From positions 12,987 to 76,986 of the forward strand of contig NZ_JBILQK010000008.1 in assembly GCF_044373315.1 (NCBI RefSeq): DNA of 64,000 nucleotides, read 5' to 3'. The DNA is from JACDQM01 sp044373315 (GTDB lineage: Bacteria; Pseudomonadota; Gammaproteobacteria; Burkholderiales; Burkholderiaceae_C). Below are positions 44,403-51,730 of the stretch, in pieces. Under the pieces are notes generated by a model that saw only the letters and a list, made by a program, of their open reading frames with translations, did no database searches and was not told the origin of the DNA. Positions within the stretch are counted from its first letter, which is position 1. Each line of letters begins with the position of its first letter. The position numbers were made by a program, and so were the translations under genes.

Positions 44403-44416
44403 ACGAAGGCCTGGTC

Positions 44417-45319
44417 TTAGGCCTCGTCGGCCACCAACTGGTCACCGCCGGCCGCCCGCGCCAGCTCTAGCGCATGCGCAACCCGCTGCAAGACCGTCTC
44501 GGCACTTTCGCCCCAGTTGGCCTGGGCCAGTCCGGCTGAGCAGCTGCCGCCCGGCTCAGGTCCGGCCTGCTTGGCCAGCGCGTAGCGCATGCGCGTGAGC
44601 AGCCGCTCCACGATGGCGCGCGCCTGCCCGGGCCCGGCGGTCGGCAGGATAAGCAGGTAGTGGTGCTGCTCGTTCAGCCGGCCACACGCATCCTCGCGGC
44701 GAATGCAGGCCTGCAGATGGCGGCCGAACTCCCGCTGTCGAGCTTGAGCCACCTCAGCCGCCCCCTCCGCCTCGCTGGCCGGACCGGCGTCCAGCGCCAG
44801 CATGGCCACCGACAAGGGCCAGGCCTCGCCAAGGGGCAGCAGGCGCTGCAGCGCCTGCACGGTGCTGCGCGGATCAGTGAGCTCAGGCACGCGCAGCCCG
44901 TCGTCGGCATGTTCAGCGAGCGAACCGGCGGGCATACGCAGGCCGCTCAGATCGCTGCCCACGCACAGCAGCCAGCCGCTGGCGTGCAGGGTCTCCGTCA
45001 TCCAGATCCGGCGGCCATCGACCAGTTCCAGCTCGAAGGCCCGATAGGGCTGGCTGCGACGGCGCGCCAACGCGAGCGCCAGCCAAGCCTCGAAATCGTC
45101 CGTGTAGATCAGTTGGCCCAGGCCGGCCTGGTGCCGGCTGTGCATCTGCTCCGTCCAGGACGGGCAAGACTCCGGCTCCAGCCCATAGGCCTGCCGATAG
45201 GCGGCATTGGCATGCCGCAGCACATCCCCAGCGTCAAAAACCGCCACCAGCAGCGGGCTGTCCTGCTGGAGTTGCAGCAGCAACTCGCCAGAATGACTAG
45301 CTGAGGGAAGTTCAGACAT
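44417..45319 (-). CDS. PAS domain plus degenerate GGDEF domain protein
   Basis: A 300-residue protein. Residues about 10-140 look like a PAS domain (SPLLVAVFDAGDVLRHANAAYRQAYGLEP... RAFELELVDGRRIWMTETL). Residues about 150-300 align with a GGDEF fold (GRLNEQHHYLLILP in place of GR-x-GGDEF-x-LLLP, then SAGLAQANWGES and VLQRVAHALELARAAGGDQL), but the catalytic GGDEF is replaced by NEQHH. It is therefore not a diguanylate cyclase; a GTP- or c-di-GMP-binding regulatory role is possible. The ATG at 45317-45319 was preferred to an upstream TTG. Confidence 0.75.
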   Translation of the reverse strand: MSELPSASHSGELLLQLQQDSPLLVAVFDAGDVLRHANAAYRQAYGLEPESCPSWTEQMHSRHQAGLGQLIYTDDFEAWLALALARRRSQPYRAFELELVDGRRIWMTETLHASGWLLCVGSDLSGLRMPAGSLAEHADDGLRVPELTDPRSTVQALQRLLPLGEAWPLSVAMLALDAGPASEAEGAAEVAQARQREFGRHLQACIRREDACGRLNEQHHYLLILPTAGPGQARAIVERLLTRMRYALAKQAGPEPGGSCSAGLAQANWGESAETVLQRVAHALELARAAGGDQLVADEA

Positions 45320-45569
45320 AGGCTCTCGCGAATATCCTTCCAACCACGGCCTCGATTCCGACTGGGCGCTGGTGCAGCAGCCGCCAGAGTTCGTGATTCG
45401 ACGGAGCCGAGCTGCCGCGTAACCATCTACTCGCCACCCGTTCCGGGGGGAGAGCAGGGCTATGCCATGTGGGATTTGTGTGAAACACTGCCATCCAAGT
45501 GTAAGCAGGCTTGGTTAGTATGAGCCAGTAGGCAAAGCAGCCAGCTGCTGTAAAGGGAGTGTGAGTTCC

Positions 45570-46166
45570 ATGAGCACGCAAGAAAATTCTCAGACCGGCC
45601 TCAGCGCCGCATCTTCAGCCGAGCAGGGTCGTCAGGCGGCACGCCGCCGCTTGCTCAAGGGTGGATTGTCCGTGGCACCGGTTGCAATGACCGTGGTCAG
45701 CCGCCCTGTACTCGCTGGGTCTGACACCTGTCATGGGCCCACGGGCTTTCAGTCGGCCCCGCCGAGCCGTGTTGGTCAAACAGCGTCCTGCACGTTCGGT
45801 AAGGGCGGGGGCCCCGACGCTTGGAAGTCCACGAAGAAGAAGGACTATCCCGAAGATTGCGGCGATCGGAAATTCAGGATCGCGTTTAGCGACAACCGTC
45901 TTTTTGGCGATCTGACCATCTTTCAGGCAATTCAGAATGACTTTGGTCAGTTGAACCCCAACAGCGCCGACCGAGATGTAGCCCGCAAGGTAGCCGCAGC
46001 CTACCTGAATTCGCTCAAGCGCAATGGCTTCCCAATGTCTACCCTGCAGGTTGTTCAACTATGGCAGGGCTACAACAGCAAGAGCTACCAGCCAGGCGGC
46101 TCTGGCGTCACGTGGACTGCCGCCGATCAGTTTCAGAGGTACCTCAACTACGTTATGTCGGCGTGA
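45570..46166 (+). CDS. Tat-like exported hypothetical protein, probable target of the downstream kinase system
   Basis: A 198-residue protein. An N-terminal polar region with a Q/S-rich segment is followed by a twin-arginine-like signal RRRLLKGGLSVAPVAMTVVSRPVLA, with a likely AxA-type cleavage before GSDTCHG. The mature region holds three cysteines (DTCHG, ASCTFG, PEDCGDR) and ends in YLNYVMSA, so a serine is second to last. No known domain was recognised. Its stop codon overlaps the PqqD-like gene start (GTGA), and the set of four genes is one transcription unit. The start was set at ATG 45570 because the GGGAG ribosome site is at a sensible distance; an in-frame GTG lies nine bases earlier. 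Confidence 0.7.
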   Translation: MSTQENSQTGLSAASSAEQGRQAARRRLLKGGLSVAPVAMTVVSRPVLAGSDTCHGPTGFQSAPPSRVGQTASCTFGKGGGPDAWKSTKKKDYPEDCGDRKFRIAFSDNRLFGDLTIFQAIQNDFGQLNPNSADRDVARKVAAAYLNSLKRNGFPMSTLQVVQLWQGYNSKSYQPGGSGVTWTAADQFQRYLNYVMSA

Positions 46167-46453
46167 GTGGAATCGCGCGCTGGTCCTGCCTGCTGACTGA
46201 CGTCTCGCCGATTCGGGAGTGGGACGACCAGTTCTTGGTCTTCAACCCTCTCACAGCTAGTACACACCTGATCAGCCCTTCTGCGCAAGAGGTACTTCAA
46301 ACACTGCGTGAGGCATCGGCCCCGCTGTCGCTTCCTGAACTGGGTGGGCTCTTGGCTGGCTCAGCTCAGGTAGATGGTGCGTTCTTGACCGAACTGGGTA
46401 CCTGCTTGCAAGAGTTCGAAGACCTCGGACTAGCTGAATCGTTCAAGGCGTGA
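46163..46453 (+). CDS. PqqD-family protein of the HPr-rel-A system
   Basis: A 96-residue PqqD-like protein. The fold is evident in WDDQFLVFNPLTASTHLISPSAQEVLQTLRE, the winged-helix peptide-binding core of PqqD. PqqD proteins bind leader peptides and present them to modifying enzymes. Here there is no radical SAM partner but an HprK-related kinase downstream. The start is GTG at 46163, overlapping the stop of the exported protein gene by four bases. An upstream frame extension has no similarity. Confidence 0.8.
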   Translation: MSGIARWSCLLTDVSPIREWDDQFLVFNPLTASTHLISPSAQEVLQTLREASAPLSLPELGGLLAGSAQVDGAFLTELGTCLQEFEDLGLAESFKA

Positions 46454-47382
46454 GACTAGGAGCTCTACCTCCGCAAGAGTTGCGAGCCCGGCTTGCTGCT
46501 GGCCGCCTCACCCTGCGTACAGGTCCATTCAGCCTGAGAGTGCAGTCTCGCCTCGATCATGTTGCCCAGGCCGTTGAGCTGCTCTACGCAGATCACCCCT
46601 TGCTAGGCGACGACGGCTTCTTCGACTTTCATGTGCGAGTAGACGCTCAACCAGGCCTGCGTCGATACCTGCGGCCTCAAGCCCAGTTCGAGATGGACGG
46701 CCACCGGCCGTTTAGTCCCATGGCCTGGACTCAGGCAGCACCAATGCTGGAATGGGGTCTCAATTGGTGCGTTACCGAGCATGCGCATCAGTTCATTGTG
46801 ATTCATGCGGCTGCCATTGAGCGCGGCGGCAAAGCGGCCTTGCTGCCAGCACCACCGGGCTCCGGCAAGAGTACCTTGTGCGCTGCGTTGGTCAATCGCG
46901 GCTGGCGGCTTCTGTCCGACGAACTGGCTCTTATCGATCTAAACAGGGGACTGCTCCTGCCGCTGGCGCGGCCGGTAAGCCTGAAGAACCGCTCGATTGA
47001 GGTTATTCGGGCTTTCGCGCCCGAAGCCCAGTTCAGCGAAGTAGTTCATGACACCCTCAAAGGCAGCGTGGCACATATGAAACCGCCGCCCGACAGCGTG
47101 CGGCGCGACTTGGAGCCTGCCCGGCTAGGCTGGATCGTCTTCCCTCGCTACAGAGCTGGCTCACCGCTGACGGCCCGTGAACTGCCTCGCAGCAACGGTT
47201 TCATGCAACTGTTGGATCACGCTTTCAACTACCACCTACACGGCAACCGCGGGTTCGAGTGTCTCGCCGATATGGTGGAGCCGACCCAGGCTCTCGACTT
47301 GAGCTACAGCCGGCTTGACGACGCCATTGCATTCTTTGATCGCCTAGCCATCGACTCGCCCCACGTGGAGCAGCCGGCATGA
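46450..47382 (+). CDS. HprK-related kinase A
   Basis: A 310-residue protein related to the HPr kinase/phosphorylase C-terminal domain. The P-loop is LLPAPPGSGKSTLCAAL with K140 and S141, and the catalytic region follows with RLLSDELALID. The HprK allosteric N-domain is absent, and no PTS genes are nearby. Homologues in lasso-peptide clusters phosphorylate the precursor C-terminus; more widely, 'HprK-related' proteins occur in peptide-modification clusters with PqqD. The start is a GTG overlapping the PqqD stop by four bases. Confidence 0.85.
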   Translation: MRLGALPPQELRARLAAGRLTLRTGPFSLRVQSRLDHVAQAVELLYADHPLLGDDGFFDFHVRVDAQPGLRRYLRPQAQFEMDGHRPFSPMAWTQAAPMLEWGLNWCVTEHAHQFIVIHAAAIERGGKAALLPAPPGSGKSTLCAALVNRGWRLLSDELALIDLNRGLLLPLARPVSLKNRSIEVIRAFAPEAQFSEVVHDTLKGSVAHMKPPPDSVRRDLEPARLGWIVFPRYRAGSPLTARELPRSNGFMQLLDHAFNYHLHGNRGFECLADMVEPTQALDLSYSRLDDAIAFFDRLAIDSPHVEQPA

Positions 47383-48491
47383 ACGTCTTACTCATTCAGG
47401 CGCTGCGCGAGCCATCCCGGCTGGCAGGACTCGGTGCGGCCGAATGGGATCTGCTGATTCGGCAAGCCCGGCATAGCCGACTGGTTGGGCGCTTAGCTGT
47501 GCTGGTGGAACAGTACGGCGTCAGCCCGCCCGACGCTGCTGGCGCCCATCTGCGCGCCGCTCGCCACGTGGCCGACAGTCAGCACAGTGCGGTGTTATGG
47601 GAGTCGAAGCAGATTTGCCGAGCGCTGAGCAGCCTTGAAGTACCGCTGCTGCTGCTCAAGGGAGCAGCCTATGCCCAAGCCGGACTTCGCGCCGGTCACG
47701 GCCGACTGCTCACTGACATTGACATCTTGGTGCCGCTGTCGCGCATTAGCGATGTGGAGACCGAACTGATCCTGCACGGCTGGGAAGGCAGCGAAGAACT
47801 CAGTGACCACGACCAGCGCTATTACCGCGAGTGGATGCACGAAATCCCGCCCATGCGCCACATGCGGCGAAGCAGCGTAATCGATGTGCACCATAACATC
47901 TTGCCGCGAACGGCGCGGGTTGCCATCGATGCTGAGCGCCTGATTGCCGCTGCTGTGCCAATACCAGGCGCGCCGGGCCTGCTGCGCTTGTCCGATGCCG
48001 ATTTGGTGCTCCATAGCGCCTGCCACTTGTTCCTGGATGGAGAGTTCGACAAAGGCCTGCGTGATCTTCTGGACTTGGATTCGCTGCTACGGGAGTTCAG
48101 CAGCCAGCAGCTTGATTTCGCAAGCAACTTGATTGCGCGTGCCGCCGAGCTAGGCCTTGGCCGCGTGCTCTTCTACGCACTTCGCTACACGCATAGCGTG
48201 CTGGGTACGCCGGTGCCGCCCGAAACGACGCAGGCGCTAGCCGAAGCTGCACCGCCCGCTTGGCAATTGAGCTGGATGGACGCTGTGTTTCTTCGCGCCC
48301 TCCGTCCCGATCATCCAAGCTGTGATGATGGCTGGAGCAGCATCGCGCGCAGTTTTCTATACCTGCGCGCGCACTGGATGCGTATGCCGATCCACCTACT
48401 GCTTCCCCATCTGGCGATCAAGACCTTTGCAGGTCGTTTTGGCAAAACGAGGGTCGAAGCCCGCGAGGGCCTCAACGCTGCGGGTCGCTGA
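47379..48491 (+). CDS. Nucleotidyltransferase-family protein (NTP_transf_5-like)
   Basis: A 370-residue protein of the uncharacterised nucleotidyltransferase family (PF14907 type). The catalytic core is VPLLLLKGAAYAQAGLRAGHGRLLTDIDILVP with D113 and D115 as metal ligands (D-x-D). It overlaps the kinase gene by four bases (ATGA). In phospho-lasso-peptide clusters a similar gene adds nucleotides or further phosphate to the precursor. Composition of the four-gene cluster is visibly less GC-rich than flanking DNA. Confidence 0.8.
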   Translation: MNVLLIQALREPSRLAGLGAAEWDLLIRQARHSRLVGRLAVLVEQYGVSPPDAAGAHLRAARHVADSQHSAVLWESKQICRALSSLEVPLLLLKGAAYAQAGLRAGHGRLLTDIDILVPLSRISDVETELILHGWEGSEELSDHDQRYYREWMHEIPPMRHMRRSSVIDVHHNILPRTARVAIDAERLIAAAVPIPGAPGLLRLSDADLVLHSACHLFLDGEFDKGLRDLLDLDSLLREFSSQQLDFASNLIARAAELGLGRVLFYALRYTHSVLGTPVPPETTQALAEAAPPAWQLSWMDAVFLRALRPDHPSCDDGWSSIARSFLYLRAHWMRMPIHLLLPHLAIKTFAGRFGKTRVEAREGLNAAGR

Positions 48492-48511
48492 GACAGCTGG
48501 CATTCATCAGC

Positions 48512-49498
48512 TTAGTGCAGCGGTTCTTGGGAACTGGAATTCTCCGGCTTGATCCTCAAAGCCCACACCACCCCCGCCACCAGCAGCACGATGCCCGTCA
48601 GCGTCATCGCCTCGGGCGGCTGGCCGCGCAGGGCGAAGGCATAGGCCAGCGCGGCCAGGGTCTCGAAGACGATCAGCTGGCCCACCAGGCTGGTGGGCAG
48701 GCGCTGGCTGGCTTCGTTCCAGCACAGGGTGCCAGCCCAGGAGGCGAACAGGCCCACCGCCAGCATCAGCCCCAGATACTCCCAAGGCCGCGGCCCCAGC
48801 GGCAGCGCAAAGTCGGCGGCCAGCAGCGGCACGCCCAGCGCCTGCAGGCCAAGCAGCGCGGCCAGCGCCAGCAGCGACATCGGCAGCGTCACCAGGCCCT
48901 GCGCGGTAGCCCAGGCCCGTGGACTGCGGTCGGCATGCTCACGCAGCCAATCGGCATTGCGGATCGGATACCAGGTCCAGCAGGCCAGCGCCACCACGGC
49001 CAGCAGTGCGCCCTCGGCATAACGACGCAGATCATCGGCACCAGCTTTGGCGGCCAGCGCCGCCAGCTCCACCTGGTTGACGCAGGCAATGCCCAGTGCA
49101 ATCAGCCCCAGCGAAGGCGCCAGCCGCGCCCAGGGCAGGTGACCATCGCGGGCGTGATCACGCAAATTGGAGCTGATCGCAATCACCACCGGCAGCGTGC
49201 CTATGATCACCGTGGGCAGCGGCCCGCCGGCGCGTTGGATGGCGGCCGCCAGGCACAGGTAGTAGAGAAAGTTGCCAATCGCGCTCAGCTTGGCCGCCTC
49301 CAGCCAGTCAGCCCGCGTCAGCTCGCGCAGGCTGGCGCGATCCACCAGCGCCAGCGGCAGCGAGATCAGGCCAAAAGCCAGGTAGCGCCCCACGGTCAGC
49401 AGGGCCGCGGGATAGTCGGGCAGCAGCAGCGGTGCCACAAAGACCAGGCCCCACATCAGGCCGGCCGCCAGGGCGAACAGGGTCCCGGAAAGAATCAT
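48512..49498 (-). CDS. DMT/EamA-family transporter
   Basis: A 328-residue integral membrane protein with ten hydrophobic segments in two repeats (LFALAAGLMWGLVFVAPLLLPDYPA at the start, LGLMLAVGLFASWAGTLCWNEASQRLPTSLVGQLIVFETLAALAYAFAL in the second half). It is likely an exporter of small metabolites. The downstream end is convergent with the nucleotidyltransferase gene. An AraC gene lies 13 bases upstream on the same strand and may regulate it. Confidence 0.88.
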   Translation of the reverse strand: MILSGTLFALAAGLMWGLVFVAPLLLPDYPAALLTVGRYLAFGLISLPLALVDRASLRELTRADWLEAAKLSAIGNFLYYLCLAAAIQRAGGPLPTVIIGTLPVVIAISSNLRDHARDGHLPWARLAPSLGLIALGIACVNQVELAALAAKAGADDLRRYAEGALLAVVALACWTWYPIRNADWLREHADRSPRAWATAQGLVTLPMSLLALAALLGLQALGVPLLAADFALPLGPRPWEYLGLMLAVGLFASWAGTLCWNEASQRLPTSLVGQLIVFETLAALAYAFALRGQPPEAMTLTGIVLLVAGVVWALRIKPENSSSQEPLH

Positions 49499-49511
49499 GC
49501 GCCACTGTCGC

Positions 49512-50357
49512 CTAGCGAGGCGGGGATCGTCTTGTACCCAATTGCTGTTGATAGCGCCCAGGCGGCAGGCCGTAGCGGCGCAAGAAGGTCCGGCCCAGAT
49601 GCGCCTGGTCGCTCAGACCCACGGCCACGGCCACCTCGGCCGGCGCCTCGCCCGCGGCGAGCCGGCGCTTGGCCTCGGCCAGGCGCAGCGCCATCAGCTG
49701 CTGCTGCGGCGTCGCATGCTGCTGGGCCTTGAAGCTGCGCAGAAAATGAAACGGGCTCAGGCCCGCCACGCCGGCCAGCTGCTCCAGCGTCAGCGTCTCG
49801 CCAAGGTGCGCGCGCATGAAGTCCAGCACCGGTGCAAAGCGTGGCTGCGCGGCGCTCTGCGTCGGCACCGGCACGCGCGCGTGGCGGCGCAGCGCGTCCA
49901 CCAGACCCAGCAGCGCGCTGTCGAAGGCCAGCGCGTCGCTGCCAGAGGTCCACAAGGCGGCAATCAGCCCGGCCACCTCAGCCGAACTGGCCGCATCCCC
50001 AGCCACCGCGGCCTCGAACAGCCAAGCCGGCTCGCCACTGAGCGCCTGTAGCAGCGCCGGCTCCAGATAGACCATGCGGTAGCCCCAGGCGCCGTCGCTG
50101 AGCCAGCAGTCGGCGCGGCCGGTGTGCAGATCGTCCGGATTCATCAGCATCAGCGTCGCGCGCGGCGCCAGATGATCGCCGCCTCGCCAGCGAAAGCGCC
50201 CCACCCCGGCGGTGATCACACCCAGGCCATAGGCCTCGTGGCTGTGCGGCTCGAACTGGTGTCGCAGGATGGACGCGCGGTACAGCTCCACCCCAGCGCG
50301 GTGCGCCGGTCGGCGGTATTCGGTGCGGTCCTCGGGATGTTCGAAGTGCTGCGGCAT
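49512..50357 (-). CDS. AraC-family transcriptional regulator
   Basis: A 281-residue regulator. The N-terminus is a cupin-like AraC ligand domain (HQFEPHSHEAYGLGVITAGVGRFRWRGG), and the C-terminus has two helix-turn-helix motifs (LTLEQLAGVAGLSPFHFLRSFKAQ and AEVAVAVGLSDQAHLGRTFLRRYGLPPGRYQQQ). It sits directly upstream of the EamA gene in the same direction, a common pair in which the regulator controls an exporter. The inducer is not predictable. Confidence 0.9.
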   Translation of the reverse strand: MPQHFEHPEDRTEYRRPAHRAGVELYRASILRHQFEPHSHEAYGLGVITAGVGRFRWRGGDHLAPRATLMLMNPDDLHTGRADCWLSDGAWGYRMVYLEPALLQALSGEPAWLFEAAVAGDAASSAEVAGLIAALWTSGSDALAFDSALLGLVDALRRHARVPVPTQSAAQPRFAPVLDFMRAHLGETLTLEQLAGVAGLSPFHFLRSFKAQQHATPQQQLMALRLAEAKRRLAAGEAPAEVAVAVGLSDQAHLGRTFLRRYGLPPGRYQQQLGTRRSPPR

Positions 50358-50411
50358 GCTGAGCCGCAGTCTAGGGCAAGGGGCCGCGAAGGCCCGCCCA
50401 CGCAGGCCAAG

Positions 50412-50930
50412 CTAAGGAAGCGCCGCCATCTGCAGATGCGGCCGGCCGATGTCGATCAGCGCGGCCTGGGCCAGTTCGCTGCCAGTCTCGCCCGACTCGC
50501 GGTAGACCGCCAGCCCGATCTGCAGCGTCAGCTCGGTGCTGGTCGAATCCACGCAGTAGCGCCCGGCGATCACCTTGGACAGGCGCGTGCGCACCACCTC
50601 GGCCTCTTTGCGGCCGGCGCCCATCAGCACCACGCCGAAACGCAGGGCGCCGACGCGGCAGACCACATCGGTGGAACGCACCCGGTTGGCCAGGCGCGCG
50701 CCGGCAGCTTCCTGCGCGATCTGGCGCACTGCGGGCCGCTGCTCTTCGGGCAGGTCGATCGCGATCATCAGCACCGCCAACCGGCTGCCGCCGCGCCGAC
50801 ACAGGCCCAGCTGGCGATTCAGCAGCGCCGAGAAATGCTCCAGATCCGGCACTTGCACCAGCGGTGTGCGCAGCTCCAGCCGGCTGCGGTCGGCTTTGTT
50901 CGGGCTCGCGGCAAGGGCGGTGGATGTCAT
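50412..50930 (-). CDS. Stand-alone degenerate GGDEF-domain protein
   Basis: A 172-residue protein with GGDEF-fold features: FSALLNRQLGLCRRGGSRLAVLMIAID (start), RSTDVVCRVGALRFGVVLMGAG in the position of the catalytic loop, and ELTLQIGLAVYRESGETGSELAQAALI. The signature is GALRF instead of GGDEF, so cyclase activity is unlikely. The strand order is otherwise kept, and a regulatory GTP-binding or protein-interaction role is possible. It has no sensor or membrane segment. Confidence 0.72.
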   Translation of the reverse strand: MTSTALAASPNKADRSRLELRTPLVQVPDLEHFSALLNRQLGLCRRGGSRLAVLMIAIDLPEEQRPAVRQIAQEAAGARLANRVRSTDVVCRVGALRFGVVLMGAGRKEAEVVRTRLSKVIAGRYCVDSTSTELTLQIGLAVYRESGETGSELAQAALIDIGRPHLQMAALP

Positions 50931-50975
50931 GGGTCCAGGAAGGAATGATGGTGCGAAAGAGAAATCACGGGCGCA

Positions 50976-51049
50976 AAGGTGAGGGCAATGACCGCCTGCA
51001 GCCGTACTCAGCCTCCCTGGCAGCTGTCAGACGGTCATGCCCTCACCTT
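50976..51049. repeat. Long imperfect inverted repeat upstream of the ECF sigma gene
   Basis: Left arm 50976-50994 (AAGGTGAGGGCAATGACCG) and right arm 51032-51049 (CGGTCATGCCCTCACCTT) are complementary over 18 positions with one bulged A, separated by about 37 bases. No T-tract follows on either strand. It lies between two divergent genes, where no terminator is expected, so an operator, attenuator or small-RNA origin is more likely. Confidence 0.7.
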
Positions 51050-51148
51050 CTTAAAACGCAGCCCGTCGCCAGAACCCGACATGCGCCGCTGCGGAAGCCG
51101 CTAGAGTCCGTCCCTGCCTGCTTCCCTGCACCCACGCCCGACCCCGCC

Positions 51149-51706
51149 ATGCCCGCCGAAATCACCCAGCTGCTGCGCGCCGCAAGCCAAGGCGATGCCG
51201 GTGCCGCCGATCAGGTGGTGGCACTGCTCTATGCCGATCTGCGCCGCATCGCCGGGCGCCGCATGCAGCAGTCCGGCGACATGACCCTGCTGGACGCCAC
51301 CGCCCTGGTGCATGAGTCCTATCTGAAGCTGCAGCGCGCCGGCGAGCTGGACTTTGCCGACCGCAAGCAGTTCCTGGCCTATGCGGCCAAGGTGATGCAC
51401 AACATCGTCATCGACCAGATCCGCGCCCGCCAGGCCGACAAGCGCGGCGGCGAGCAGGTGCTGCTGACCCTCAACACCGCCATCGCCGACCTGGCCCCGC
51501 AGGGCGACGAAGAGGTGCTGCGCGTGCACGAAGCCCTGGCCGAGCTGGCCGAGGCCGAGCCGCGCCTGGCCCAGGTGGTGGAGATGCGCTATTTCGCCGG
51601 CCTCACCGAGGCCGAAATCGCCGAAGCGCTGGACATCACCGAGCGCACCGTGCAACGCGACTGGGCCAAGGCGCGGCTGTTCCTGGCCGTGTCGCTCAAG
51701 ACCTGA
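51149..51706 (+). CDS. ECF-type sigma factor (Sigma70_ECF/PF07638 class)
   Basis: A 185-residue ECF sigma factor of the type that is often linked to Ser/Thr kinases. Region 2 is VALLYADLRRIAGRRMQQ...LVHESYLKLQ, and region 4 is VVEMRYFAGLTEAEIAEALDITERTVQRDWAKARLFL. No anti-sigma gene is beside it. The kinase gene starts 24 bases downstream, so sigma activity is probably set by phosphorylation. The ATG at 51149 gives standard length; a longer open extension exists but has no similarity. Confidence 0.9.
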   Translation: MPAEITQLLRAASQGDAGAADQVVALLYADLRRIAGRRMQQSGDMTLLDATALVHESYLKLQRAGELDFADRKQFLAYAAKVMHNIVIDQIRARQADKRGGEQVLLTLNTAIADLAPQGDEEVLRVHEALAELAEAEPRLAQVVEMRYFAGLTEAEIAEALDITERTVQRDWAKARLFLAVSLKT

Positions 51707-51730
51707 CCCCGCCCGGTCGACAATCCCCGC

